From Haemophilus influenzae (GTDB lineage: Bacteria; Pseudomonadota; Gammaproteobacteria; Enterobacterales; Pasteurellaceae), in assembly GCF_019703545.1 (NCBI RefSeq), contig NZ_AP018771.1, forward strand, positions 1,736,001 to 1,800,000: 64,000 nucleotides of DNA, given 5' to 3'. The notes beneath the pieces are model-generated. The model was given only the letters and a program-made list of their open reading frames with translations. It did no database searches and was not told the origin of the DNA. The first letter of the stretch is position 1. Each line of letters opens with the position of its first letter. Positions 1-7,183 of this stretch are shown piece after piece. Position numbers and translations under genes: made by a program.

Positions 1-903
1 GATGCCAATGGCTTTGAACTAAAACAAACTATCGCAAACAAATTTGGCGTTCAACCAAATCAAATTACGCTCGGAAATGGCTCAAATGATTTATTAGAAC
101 TTTTTGCTCACACTTTCGCAGCAGAAGGCGATGAAATCATTTATTCACAATATGCCTTTATTGTTTATCCTTTAGTAACTAAAGCGATTAATGCAATTGC
201 AAAAGAAATTCCAGCTAAAAATTGGGGGCATAATTTACAAGGATTTTTGACCGCACTTTCTGATAAAACAAAGCTCGTTTACATTGCTAATCCCAATAAT
301 CCAACGGGTAATTTTTTAACTTCACAAGAAATTGAAGATTTTTTAGCAGAAGTCCCTCAAAATGTAATCGTGGTATTAGATGAAGCCTACACGGAATTTA
401 CCAAAGCTGAAGAACGAGTAAACTCTTTCAGTTTATTAAAAAAATATTCAAATTTAATTATTTCACGCTCTCTTTCTAAAGCCTATGGCTTGGCAGGCTT
501 ACGCATTGGTTATGCGGTATCTAATCCTGAAATCGCGGATTTATTAAATCGAGTTAGACAACCATTTAATTGTAATTCTTTGGCATTAACCGCTGCTGTT
601 GCCGTAATGAATGATGATGAATTTGTTGAAAAAGTCGCTGAAAATAATCGAGTAGAAATGCGACGTTATGAAGACTTTTGTCAAAAAAATCAATTGGACT
701 ATATTCCCTCCAAAGGAAATTTTATAACCATTGATTTCAAACAACCTGCCGCTTCGATTTATGATGCGTTGTTACGAGAAGGTGTAATTGTTCGCCCAAT
801 TGCTGGTTATGGTATGCCAAATCATTTACGCATAAGTATTGGTTTACCTGAAGAAAACGATAAATTTTTTACCGCACTTTCTAAGGTATTAAAGTTTGCT
901 TAA
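1..903 (+). CDS. hisC: Histidinol-phosphate aminotransferase (5' end outside window)
   Basis: The reading frame is open from the first base of the window in frame 1, so the gene starts upstream and roughly the first 50-60 residues are missing. The product is a fold-type I PLP aminotransferase that converts imidazole-acetol phosphate and glutamate to histidinol phosphate. Visible landmarks are the N-P-N-N-P-T-G loop, the V-V-L-D-E-A-Y segment with the cofactor-binding Asp and Tyr, the S-R-S-L-S-K-A-Y-G motif carrying the Schiff-base lysine, and the final R-I-S-I-G arginine that binds substrate. Two uptake sequences lie inside it (250-258 and 871-879). H. influenzae carries more than one hisC paralogue, so tyrosine or phenylalanine aminotransfer is a possible side activity. 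Confidence 0.93.
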   Translation, partial: DANGFELKQTIANKFGVQPNQITLGNGSNDLLELFAHTFAAEGDEIIYSQYAFIVYPLVTKAINAIAKEIPAKNWGHNLQGFLTALSDKTKLVYIANPNNPTGNFLTSQEIEDFLAEVPQNVIVVLDEAYTEFTKAEERVNSFSLLKKYSNLIISRSLSKAYGLAGLRIGYAVSNPEIADLLNRVRQPFNCNSLALTAAVAVMNDDEFVEKVAENNRVEMRRYEDFCQKNQLDYIPSKGNFITIDFKQPAASIYDALLREGVIVRPIAGYGMPNHLRISIGLPEENDKFFTALSKVLKFA

Positions 904-940
904 TCTATTATTTAATAATGAAAGGTAAATTTATTATATA

Positions 941-970
941 AAAAACCCGCTTATTGCGGGTTTTATTTTT
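941..970. terminator. Bidirectional intrinsic terminator between hisC and grxD
   Basis: ACCCGC (945-950) and GCGGGT (956-961) form a stem around a TTATT loop, with an A-run before it and a T-run after it. It can therefore stop both the rightward hisC transcript and the leftward grxD transcript, which converge here. Confidence 0.85.
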
Positions 971-979
971 CCACTGTGA

Positions 980-1303
980 TTAAGCGTGCTTTGCTGCCAC
1001 TTCAGCTAATAAAGTTTGCAATTCGCCTGCTTGATACATTTCTAAAATAATATCACAACCACCAATTAATTCTCCCTCAACCCATAATTGTGGGAAAGTT
1101 GGCCAATTTGCATATGTTGGTAATTCAGCGCGAATATCTGGATGTTGCAAAATATCCACATAACCAAAAGGCACTTTGCAGTGCATTAATGCCTCAGATG
1201 CACGAGCAGAAAAACCACAAGATGGTAATTTTGGCGAACCTTTCATATAAATAAGAATGGGATTTTCACTAATTTGCTTTTTGATTTTGTCTAAGGTTTC
1301 CAT
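980..1303 (-). CDS. grxD: Monothiol glutaredoxin (Grx4 type)
   Basis: This 107-residue protein begins METLDKIKKQ. I chose the ATG at 1303 because a GGGAA ribosome site sits just upstream; the frame stays open a further 13 codons, but those residues do not look like the family. The active site is C-G-F-S in P-S-C-G-F-S-A-R-A, which defines monothiol glutaredoxins that hold a [2Fe-2S] cluster with glutathione and pass it to apoproteins, usually with BolA partners. W-P-T-F-P-Q-L-W and the G-G-C-D glutathione-binding motif are also present. It is a single-gene unit bounded by terminators on both sides. Confidence 0.95.
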   Translation of the reverse strand: METLDKIKKQISENPILIYMKGSPKLPSCGFSARASEALMHCKVPFGYVDILQHPDIRAELPTYANWPTFPQLWVEGELIGGCDIILEMYQAGELQTLLAEVAAKHA

Positions 1304-1387
1304 AATGTTCCCTATAAATAAACGAGGTAAGCATTTTATCACAAGTTAAAACTTGATTGAAATGCTTGGTTTTATATTCATTTAAAA

Positions 1388-1419
1388 CAAAAGGCCTAAA
1401 CCGAAGTTTAAGCCTTTTG
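1388..1419 (-). terminator. Intrinsic terminator of ompP5
   Basis: CAAAAGGC (1388-1395) pairs with GCCTTTTG (1412-1419), extended inward by TAAAC/GTTTA. It lies directly downstream of ompP5 on the minus strand and is followed there by a short T-run. Confidence 0.8.
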
Positions 1420-1453
1420 CTGTATTTAATCTTTCGTTAAACAAATACTAAAA

Positions 1454-2521
1454 TTATTTAGTACCGTTTACCGCGATTTCTACACGACGGTCTGGAGCAA
1501 GACAAGCGATAAGCGCTTTACGACCTTTAACTTGGTCACAAGTTGCGCCAGTTACTGGGTTTGCTTTACCGTAGCCAGTTGCAGAGATTGCGTCTGCTGC
1601 AACACCTTTAGCAACAAAGTAGTTAGCTACTGAATCTGCACGTTCTTGAGAAAGTTTTACGTTGAACGCATCAGAACCAATACGGTCAGTGTAACCAGCA
1701 ACAGCTACTTTTGCACTTTTAACTTGTGACATTTCGCCATAGATGCTGTCTAATGTTGCTTGTGCTTGAGGTTTTAAGTTTGCTTTACCAAATGCGAAAG
1801 TTACATCAGAGTTTAAGCTGAAAGTTTTGCTTACAACTTCAGGTGCTGCTACAACTGGCGCTTCGCCTTGACCAAAACGGTAAGAAATACCCGCATTGAT
1901 AGAACCAATCCAAGGGTTGTAGTTAAGTGCACTATTTGGTTTATCTTGAGGGCGGTATTTACCTACGCGAGTTAGCCATTGGTATTCTAAACGAACTGCT
2001 AATTCTGGTAATACTGCGTATTCTGCACCTACTGCAAATAAACCAGAGGCACGTGCTCTGTGATGTTCGCCTAGGTTTTCAAAAGTACTACTACTACTAT
2101 TTTTATCGTATAATTTATAGTCAGAACGAACTAAAGCAACACCTGCTTTACCATAAACATCTAAACCTTCTAACACTTCATAGCTACCTTTTAAGCTTAA
2201 ATGTGCACCGTGGTTAGTGTGTTTAGCAACAGTTCTACCTTTTTCACGACCTTTAGCACGACCGAAATCGTCGTAACCTAATTCAACCGCTAAACCTAAG
2301 TTATTTTGATTTAAAATTTGATAACCACCGAATACACCATAAGTGAAAGAATTACGGTGATAACCTGCATTATTTTCACGAGCTAGAGCACGAAGTCCAT
2401 CGTGAAAAGATGCTTGACCAGCTTTAACGCCAGCGTAGAAAGTGTTTTCTTGTGGAGCTGCTTGAGCTACTGAAGCCGCTGCTAAACCAGCAACTACTAA
2501 TGCGATTGCAGTTTTTTTCAT
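1454..2521 (-). CDS. ompP5: Outer membrane protein P5 (OmpA family)
   Basis: The 355-residue precursor opens with a signal peptide ending A-Q-A at residue 21. Residues from about 25 to 215 form the eight-strand OmpA beta-barrel, ending in the G-I-S-Y-R-F-G barrel-closing motif. After a Pro/Ala/Val linker, residues from about 230 form the OmpA-like peptidoglycan-binding domain (A-G-Y-T-D-R-I-G and L-S-Q-E-R-A-D-S-V). P5 anchors the outer membrane to the wall and is a surface adhesin and complement-evasion protein in H. influenzae. Surface loops of P5 vary between strains; one loop here is a run of serines encoded by a short trinucleotide repeat near 2086-2100. A GAGGAC ribosome site precedes the ATG at 2521. 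It is monocistronic. Confidence 0.96.
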   Translation of the reverse strand: MKKTAIALVVAGLAAASVAQAAPQENTFYAGVKAGQASFHDGLRALARENNAGYHRNSFTYGVFGGYQILNQNNLGLAVELGYDDFGRAKGREKGRTVAKHTNHGAHLSLKGSYEVLEGLDVYGKAGVALVRSDYKLYDKNSSSSTFENLGEHHRARASGLFAVGAEYAVLPELAVRLEYQWLTRVGKYRPQDKPNSALNYNPWIGSINAGISYRFGQGEAPVVAAPEVVSKTFSLNSDVTFAFGKANLKPQAQATLDSIYGEMSQVKSAKVAVAGYTDRIGSDAFNVKLSQERADSVANYFVAKGVAADAISATGYGKANPVTGATCDQVKGRKALIACLAPDRRVEIAVNGTK

Positions 2522-2905
2522 TTTGATGTCCTCTATTTAGTGATCGAATAGTAATAAAAAAGTGTCCTTGTTTATACTGAACTTTTAATTAAAGCTACAT
2601 TCTAAACAGTCACTTAACTAGGGTTTTGAATTTGCCCTACTTTATTACCTTTTGACAAATTCAATTCCTTTGCTTATGTTTACCCCAAAGGAACGTTCAA
2701 AAGTGCACTTATTATCCTATAAAAATTGAAAAGATCAAATTCTTTTGAGTGTTTTGACTATTATTTAATCAAACAACATCATTTTCTTGACTAAATTCAC
2801 TCCATAAAATGCCTCCCCAAAACGCTTAAAATCTAATTCGACATTGTTCGCACCTTAAGATATTATCAAGAACCTGCCGTTTTACCTTCAAATGAGTTAA
2901 ATACT
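2522..2905. other. Divergent ompP5/ydiJ intergenic region
   Basis: This 384-bp AT-rich stretch separates two divergent genes and must hold both promoters and the long ompP5 leader. I see no gene or RNA in it. TATAAA-like and TTGACT-like hexamers occur, but none has a convincing partner at proper spacing, so I do not assign promoters. The sequence near 2704 (AAGTGCACT) is not an uptake core. Confidence 0.6.
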
Positions 2906-5900
2906 ATGTTGCCAAATCTAAATCGCATTCCTCAAGTTGAACAATATGTACTTGATTATCTTGATGATCTTGATGATCTTGATGATCTTGATGATCTTCA
3001 ATGCCAACATTTTGAGGGGGATATTGCAACAAATTATTCGGATAGATTAAGTCTGGCTACGGATAACAGCGTTTACCAACAACTTCCACAAGCGATTCTT
3101 TTTCCGAAAAATGTTGCTGATATAGTGCGTATAACCAAATTGGCAAATTTACCAAAATATCAATCAATCAGCTTTACGCCTCGCGGTGGAGGCACTGGCA
3201 CAAATGGGCAATCCATCAATAACAATATAATAGTGGATCTTTCTCGTCATATGACTGCCATTTTAGAACTCAATGTAAAAGAACGTTGGGTTAAAGTACA
3301 AGCAGGCGTTGTAAAAGATCAACTTAATCAATTTTTAAAACCACATGGTTTATTCTTTGCTCCAGAGTTATCCACCAGCAATCGAGCGACTTTAGGCGGA
3401 ATGATTAACACAGATGCCTCGGGGCAAGGTTCATTGCAATACGGTAAAACCTCTAATCATGTTTTGGCATTACGTGCAGTCTTAATAAATGGCGAAATTT
3501 TAGATACAAGTGCGGTCAATTCTGTTGATGTTTTAGAAAACATTGATGCGCTTAAATTAAGTGAGAGTAGCAAAAGACTCCATCAAACAATCGCGCAACA
3601 CTGTAAAGAAAAAAGAGCGGCTATCATTAAAGATTTGCCACAACTTAACCGTTTTTTAACGGGTTACGATCTGAAAAATGTCTTTAATGAAGATGAAAGT
3701 GAATTTAATCTCACGAGAATTCTCACTGGTTCTGAAGGTTCTCTCGCATTTATTTGCGAAGCCAAACTCAATCTTCTGCCAATTCCGCAGTATCGCACGC
3801 TCATCAATATTAAATATCGTTCTTTTGATGCGGCATTACGCAATGCACCCTTTATGGTAAAAGCCAATGCGCTTTCTGTGGAAACCGTTGATTCCAAAGT
3901 CTTAAACCTCGCCAAACAAGATATTATTTGGCACTCTGTGAATGAACTTCTTACAGAAGATGAAAAAGATCCAATCCTCGGATTAAATATTGTGGAATTT
4001 GCTGGTAATAATAAAGAAAAAATAGACCGCCAAGTCACCGCACTTTGTCGCTCACTTGATGAAAAAATCGAACACAACCAAGATCACATTATTGGCTATC
4101 AAGTTTGTTCTGATTTACCTTCTATTGAACGTATTTATGCAATGCGAAAAAAAGCCGTGGGCTTACTTGGTAATGCAAAAGGTGCTGCCAAACCGATTCC
4201 TTTCGTGGAAGATACTTGTGTCCCCCCAGAAAATCTTGCGGATTACATCAGTGAATTTCGCGCTTTATTAGACCAGCACAATTTACAATACGGCATGTTT
4301 GGGCACGTGGATGCTGGTGTGTTACACGTTCGCCCTGCGCTTGATTTATGCGATAAAGAACAAGTGAAATTATTCAAACAAATTTCAGATGAAGTGGCAG
4401 AACTTACGATTAAATATGGTGGATTACTTTGGGGAGAACATGGAAAAGGCGTGCGTTCCCATTACGGCGAAAAATTCTTTACCCCAGAACTCTGGCACGA
4501 ACTTCGTTATATCAAAACCTTATTCGATCCGAACAATCGCTTAAATCCTGGCAAAATCTGTACACCTTTGGATTCCAAAGAGGAACTTTATTCTATTCTT
4601 TCGCCGATGCGAGCTGATAAGGATCGCCAAATTCCTATCCAAGTGCGTGATGAATTTAAGGGTGCGATGAACTGCAATGGAAACGGCTTATGTTTCAATT
4701 TTGATGAACACAGCATTATGTGCCCATCGATGAAAGTCAGTAAAAACCGTGTATTTTCGCCGAAAGGTCGTGCAGCCATGGTTCGAGAATGGCTTCGATT
4801 GATGGCGAATGAAAATGTTTCGTCCGAACAATTAGACTTCCGTAAAACAGAAATAAAACTAACCGCACTTGTAAAAAGACTAAGCAATACAGTTCAAAAA
4901 TGGCGAGGCGACTATGATTTTTCTCACGAAGTGAAAGCTGCAATGGACACTTGCCTTGCTTGTAAAGCCTGTGCGAGCCAATGCCCGATTAAAATCGATG
5001 TACCAAGTTTCCGTGCGAAATTCTTTCATTTTTATCATAGCCGCTACTTACGCCCCGCAAAAGATCACATTGTAGCAAATTTAGAAATCGCAGCGCCTTA
5101 TATGGCAAAACAGGCAAAATTCTTTAATTATTTTACCAAGCTAAAAGTCACGCAAACATTAGTGGAAAAAACGCTAGGCATGACCGATTTGCCCTTGCTT
5201 TCTGAACCCAATTTGCAACAACAACTGGTGGAAATTCATTATCAAGGCAAATCCTTGGAAGAATTGGAAGACCTAAGTGCGGTAGAAAAAAACGATATTT
5301 TATTTATTGTGCAAGATCCTTACACATCTTACTATGATGCGAAAGTGGTACGCGATTTTGTTATGCTTACGCAGGAATTAGGCTTTACACCAATTCTGTT
5401 GCCATTTAAACCAAACGGCAAAGCAATGCACATTAAAGGTTTCTTAAAACGCTTTAGCAAAACAGCAAAAACCCAAGCCGAGTTTTTAAATCGAATGGCA
5501 AAATTAGGCATTCCGCTTGTGGGCGTTGATCCAGCCATCGTGCTATCTTATCGAGACGAATACAAAGAAGCACTACAAGAAAAACGGGGCGACTTTCACG
5601 TTCTCACCGCACACGAATGGTTAAAACAAAGATTACAAAATGCGGATTTACAAGAGAAGTTAAAAAACATCGCCAAAACTGACCGCACTTTCGATTGGTA
5701 TTTATTCCCGCATTGTACGGAATCTACTTTTATGCCGAACAGTCCAAAAGAATGGCAAGAAATTTTTGGAAGATTTGGACAACAACTTAATGTAGAAAAA
5801 GTAGGATGTTGCGGTATGGCTGGTGTATTTGGACATGAAGTGCAAAATCAAAAAATGAGCCGAGAAATCTACGATGTATCGTGGCATAAAAAACTACATG

Positions 5901-6016
5901 GAAAAGATCCGCACTTTTGTTTAGCAACTGGTTATTCTTGCCGCAGTCAGGTAAAACGTTATGAACATGTGGTGTTAAAACACCCTGTTCAAGCCTTACT
6001 TGAGATATTTAAATAA
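2906..6016 (+). CDS. ydiJ: FAD/4Fe-4S dehydrogenase, YdiJ (D-2-hydroxyglutarate dehydrogenase family)
   Basis: This 1036-residue fusion has an FAD-binding PCMH domain (about residues 40-280; F-T-P-R-G-G-G-T-G-T-N-G binds the diphosphate), a vanillyl-alcohol-oxidase-type C-terminal FAD domain (to about 560, ending R-L-N-P-G-K), a ferredoxin-like cluster (C-L-A-C-K-A-C-A-S-Q-C-P near 690) and a C-terminal CCG-type Fe-S domain (V-G-C-C-G-M-A-G). E. coli YdiJ is reported to oxidise D-2-hydroxyglutarate, with electrons passing through the Fe-S centres; transfer of that function here is inference. Near the N-terminus an in-frame 9-bp tandem repeat encodes repeated Leu-Asp-Asp and slightly lengthens the protein. 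Four uptake sequences lie inside. Confidence 0.92.
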   Translation: MLPNLNRIPQVEQYVLDYLDDLDDLDDLDDLQCQHFEGDIATNYSDRLSLATDNSVYQQLPQAILFPKNVADIVRITKLANLPKYQSISFTPRGGGTGTNGQSINNNIIVDLSRHMTAILELNVKERWVKVQAGVVKDQLNQFLKPHGLFFAPELSTSNRATLGGMINTDASGQGSLQYGKTSNHVLALRAVLINGEILDTSAVNSVDVLENIDALKLSESSKRLHQTIAQHCKEKRAAIIKDLPQLNRFLTGYDLKNVFNEDESEFNLTRILTGSEGSLAFICEAKLNLLPIPQYRTLINIKYRSFDAALRNAPFMVKANALSVETVDSKVLNLAKQDIIWHSVNELLTEDEKDPILGLNIVEFAGNNKEKIDRQVTALCRSLDEKIEHNQDHIIGYQVCSDLPSIERIYAMRKKAVGLLGNAKGAAKPIPFVEDTCVPPENLADYISEFRALLDQHNLQYGMFGHVDAGVLHVRPALDLCDKEQVKLFKQISDEVAELTIKYGGLLWGEHGKGVRSHYGEKFFTPELWHELRYIKTLFDPNNRLNPGKICTPLDSKEELYSILSPMRADKDRQIPIQVRDEFKGAMNCNGNGLCFNFDEHSIMCPSMKVSKNRVFSPKGRAAMVREWLRLMANENVSSEQLDFRKTEIKLTALVKRLSNTVQKWRGDYDFSHEVKAAMDTCLACKACASQCPIKIDVPSFRAKFFHFYHSRYLRPAKDHIVANLEIAAPYMAKQAKFFNYFTKLKVTQTLVEKTLGMTDLPLLSEPNLQQQLVEIHYQGKSLEELEDLSAVEKNDILFIVQDPYTSYYDAKVVRDFVMLTQELGFTPILLPFKPNGKAMHIKGFLKRFSKTAKTQAEFLNRMAKLGIPLVGVDPAIVLSYRDEYKEALQEKRGDFHVLTAHEWLKQRLQNADLQEKLKNIAKTDRTFDWYLFPHCTESTFMPNSPKEWQEIFGRFGQQLNVEKVGCCGMAGVFGHEVQNQKMSREIYDVSWHKKLHGKDPHFCLATGYSCRSQVKRYEHVVLKHPVQALLEIFK
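2951..2998 (+). repeat. In-frame 9-bp tandem repeat (CTTGATGAT) in ydiJ
   Basis: One variant unit (CTTGATTAT, 2951-2959) is followed by four perfect CTTGATGAT units (2960-2995) and a partial CTT. Each unit encodes Leu-Asp-Asp around residues 16-30 of YdiJ. The period is a multiple of three, so unit gain or loss would change length without breaking the frame. Confidence 0.97.
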
Positions 6017-6030
6017 AGAATGATAACTTG

Positions 6031-6075
6031 CCTTCCCCTGCTTGCGGGGGAAGGTGCCCGAAGGGCGGAAGGGGG
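6031..6075. repeat. Left palindromic end of the DUF559 element
   Basis: Positions 6031-6041 pair with 6044-6054 (one G-T pair), forming a nearly perfect 11-bp stem with a two-base loop. A second hairpin, GCCC-GAA-GGGC, spans 6056-6066. From 6046 the strand reads as a near copy of the reverse complement of the right end, differing mainly by single-base gaps. Confidence 0.85.
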
Positions 6076-6096
6076 ATATAGGGATATAGGGATATG
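6073..6096 (+). repeat. 8-bp tandem repeat (GGGATATA) running into the DUF559 start codon
   Basis: Units lie at 6073-6080, 6081-6088 and 6089-6096; the last unit ends in G and supplies the ATG at 6094-6096. The neighbouring deletion derivative has only two units (6597-6604, 6605-6612). The repeat overlaps the ribosome-binding region. Confidence 0.9.
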
Positions 6097-6474
6097 CGAA
6101 ATAAAAATAAACGATTAGCCCAATATGCTACAGAATTAAGACATAATATGACAGATGCAGAGTATGCACTATGGTACCATTTGAGAAATAAACTCTTTTG
6201 TGGTATCCGTTTTAATAGACAGGTTATTATTGGTCATTACATTGTGGATTTTTGCAGTAGAAAATTAAAACTTGTTATTGAATTAGATGGCATTCAGCAC
6301 GTAGAACAAGAACAATATGATTTAGAAAGAACAAAATTCTTAACAGCACAAGGCTATAAAGTTATTCGGTTTTGGAATGATGAAGTACTAAAAGACATAG
6401 ATAATGTACTTGAGGCAATTTATGTTGAAATTGAGCATTTATCCCCCCTCAGCCTTCGGCAGCTCCCCCCATAA
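6094..6474 (+). CDS. DUF559 protein, restriction-endonuclease-like fold
   Basis: The 126-residue product matches the DUF559 family, which is related to Vsr-type very short patch repair nucleases. Landmarks are the basic N-terminus, M-T-D-A-E-Y-A-L-W with the first acidic residue, G-I-R-F-N-R-Q, Y-I-V-D-F with the catalytic-type Asp, I-E-L-D-G-I-Q-H with the E/D pair and His, and G-Y-K-V-I-R-F-W-N near residue 95. A nicking or nuclease activity is inferred from the fold; the substrate is unknown. The last residues (roughly L-S-P-L-S-L-R-Q-L-P-P) and the stop are read from the right palindromic repeat, so gene and repeat overlap. There is no classical ribosome site, only GGG runs of the 8-bp repeat. 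It could be a chromosomal endonuclease or the enzyme that moves the element. Confidence 0.85.
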   Translation: MRNKNKRLAQYATELRHNMTDAEYALWYHLRNKLFCGIRFNRQVIIGHYIVDFCSRKLKLVIELDGIQHVEQEQYDLERTKFLTAQGYKVIRFWNDEVLKDIDNVLEAIYVEIEHLSPLSLRQLPP

Positions 6475-6486
6475 ATGGGTGGAGCC
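6441..6486. repeat. Right palindromic end of the DUF559 element
   Basis: A C6 run (6443-6448), GCC-TTC-GGC (6452-6460), then CTCCCCCCAT (6463-6472) pairing with ATGGGTGGAG (6475-6484) with one mismatch. Its reverse complement closely matches the left end from 6046 to 6078, which makes the pair imperfect terminal inverted repeats about 30 bp long. Confidence 0.8.
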
Positions 6487-6504
6487 AAGATTAGAAGTTA
6501 TAAA

Positions 6505-6535
6505 ATAAATAATGATAACTTACCTTCCCCTGCTT
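6505..6535. repeat. Truncated extra copy of the element's left flank and end
   Basis: AATGATAACTTACCTTCCCC and the following TGCTT repeat, with one change, the sequence at 6019-6043 before the first element. The copy stops abruptly before the second half of the palindrome and is followed by a short unrelated segment (ATTAGAGGTTTTAAAA). Confidence 0.75.
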
Positions 6536-6550
6536 ATTAGAGGTTTTAAA

Positions 6551-6742
6551 AACTTGCCTTCCCTGCTTGCGGGGGAAGGTGCCCGAAGGGCGGAAGGGGA
6601 TATAGGGATATGCGAAATAAAATTTTGGAATGATGAAATATTAAAAAAAGATAATGTACCTAAAACAATTTATGTTGAAATTGAACATTTATCCCCCTCA
6701 GCCTTCGGCAGCTCCCCCCCCATAAATGGGTGGAGCCAAGAT
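6551..6742 (+). pseudogene. Internally deleted copy of the DUF559 element
   Basis: This 190-bp copy keeps both ends of the element, with a palindrome at 6557-6579, GCCC-GAA-GGGC at 6581-6591, two GGGATAT units, and a right end from 6691 with a C8 run. About 270 bp of the gene is missing: the sequence jumps from the start (ATGCGAAATAAAA) to the F-W-N-D-E region. The ATG at 6610 now reads M-R-N-K-I-L-E and stops, so it is non-coding. A 78-codon frame across it starts upstream in another phase and is not a gene. The structure resembles a MITE, a non-autonomous remnant with intact ends. Confidence 0.75.
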
Positions 6743-6766
6743 AATTGATAATATGGAATAGATTAA

Positions 6767-7183
6767 ATGCTCTGGAAAAAAACTTTTACCCTTGAAAACT
6801 TAAATCAACTCTGCTCCAACACTGCAGTTAGTCATCTTGGCATTGAAATTTCAGCTTTTGGCGAAGATTGGATTGAAGCGACAATGCCTGTGGATCATCG
6901 TACTATGCAGCCGTTTGGTGTGTTGCACGGTGGGGTTTCGGTTGCTTTAGCTGAAACAATTGGTTCCCTTGCGGGTTCGCTTTGTTTAGAAGAAGGCAAA
7001 ACCGCGGTTGGATTGGATATTAACGCCAATCATCTTCGCCCTGTTCGTTCAGGTAAAGTGACTGCAAGAGCCACACCAATTAATTTGGGCAGAAATATCC
7101 AAGTTTGGCAAATTGACATCCGCACAGAAGAGAATAAACTTTGTTGTGTTTCTAGATTAACCCTTTCCGTAATCAATTTATGA
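6767..7183 (+). CDS. menI: Hotdog-fold acyl-CoA thioesterase (MenI/YdiI type)
   Basis: A 138-residue single-domain hotdog protein of the PaaI/YdiI group. [14 protein letters not shown] contains the catalytic glutamate of the hydrolytic helix and the conserved glycine turn; [15 protein letters not shown] forms the CoA-binding side. E. coli YdiI hydrolyses 1,4-dihydroxy-2-naphthoyl-CoA in (demethyl)menaquinone synthesis, and H. influenzae makes demethylmenaquinone, so that role fits; broad acyl-CoA hydrolysis is also possible. The stop overlaps the hemH start by four bases (ATGA), so the two genes are translationally coupled. The DUF559 element ends only about 25 bp upstream, so its promoter may be affected by the element. 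Confidence 0.88.
   Translation: MLWKKTFTLENLNQLCSNTAVSHLGIEISAFGEDWIEATMPVDHRTMQPFGVLHGGVSVALAETIGSLAGSLCLEEGKTAVGLDINANHLRPVRSGKVTARATPINLGRNIQVWQIDIRTEENKLCCVSRLTLSVINL

Larger units (their letters stand above)
6019..6490 (+). mobile_element. Candidate DUF559 element with mirror-image palindromic ends
   Basis: A single DUF559 gene (6094-6474) is bracketed by two G/C-rich blocks that are imperfect inverted copies of each other. The left block (6031-6075) is a 24-nt palindrome followed by GCCC-GAA-GGGC and a G-run. The right block (6443-6484), reading outward, has a C-run, GCC-TTC-GGC and then a palindrome. Such G/C-rich palindromes are foreign to the surrounding AT-rich sequence. A deletion derivative with the same ends follows at 6551-6742, which argues that the ends and cargo behave as a unit. 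Mobility is inferred; I see no clear target-site duplication and no recognised transposase. Confidence 0.55.

Noticed and set aside
3664..4077. 137-codon antisense frame within ydiJ
   Set aside because: It is a shadow of a strongly conserved dehydrogenase on the other strand.
6512..6748. 78-codon open frame across the element derivative
   Set aside because: It starts outside the element and joins unrelated phases; the original DUF559 start stops after seven codons.
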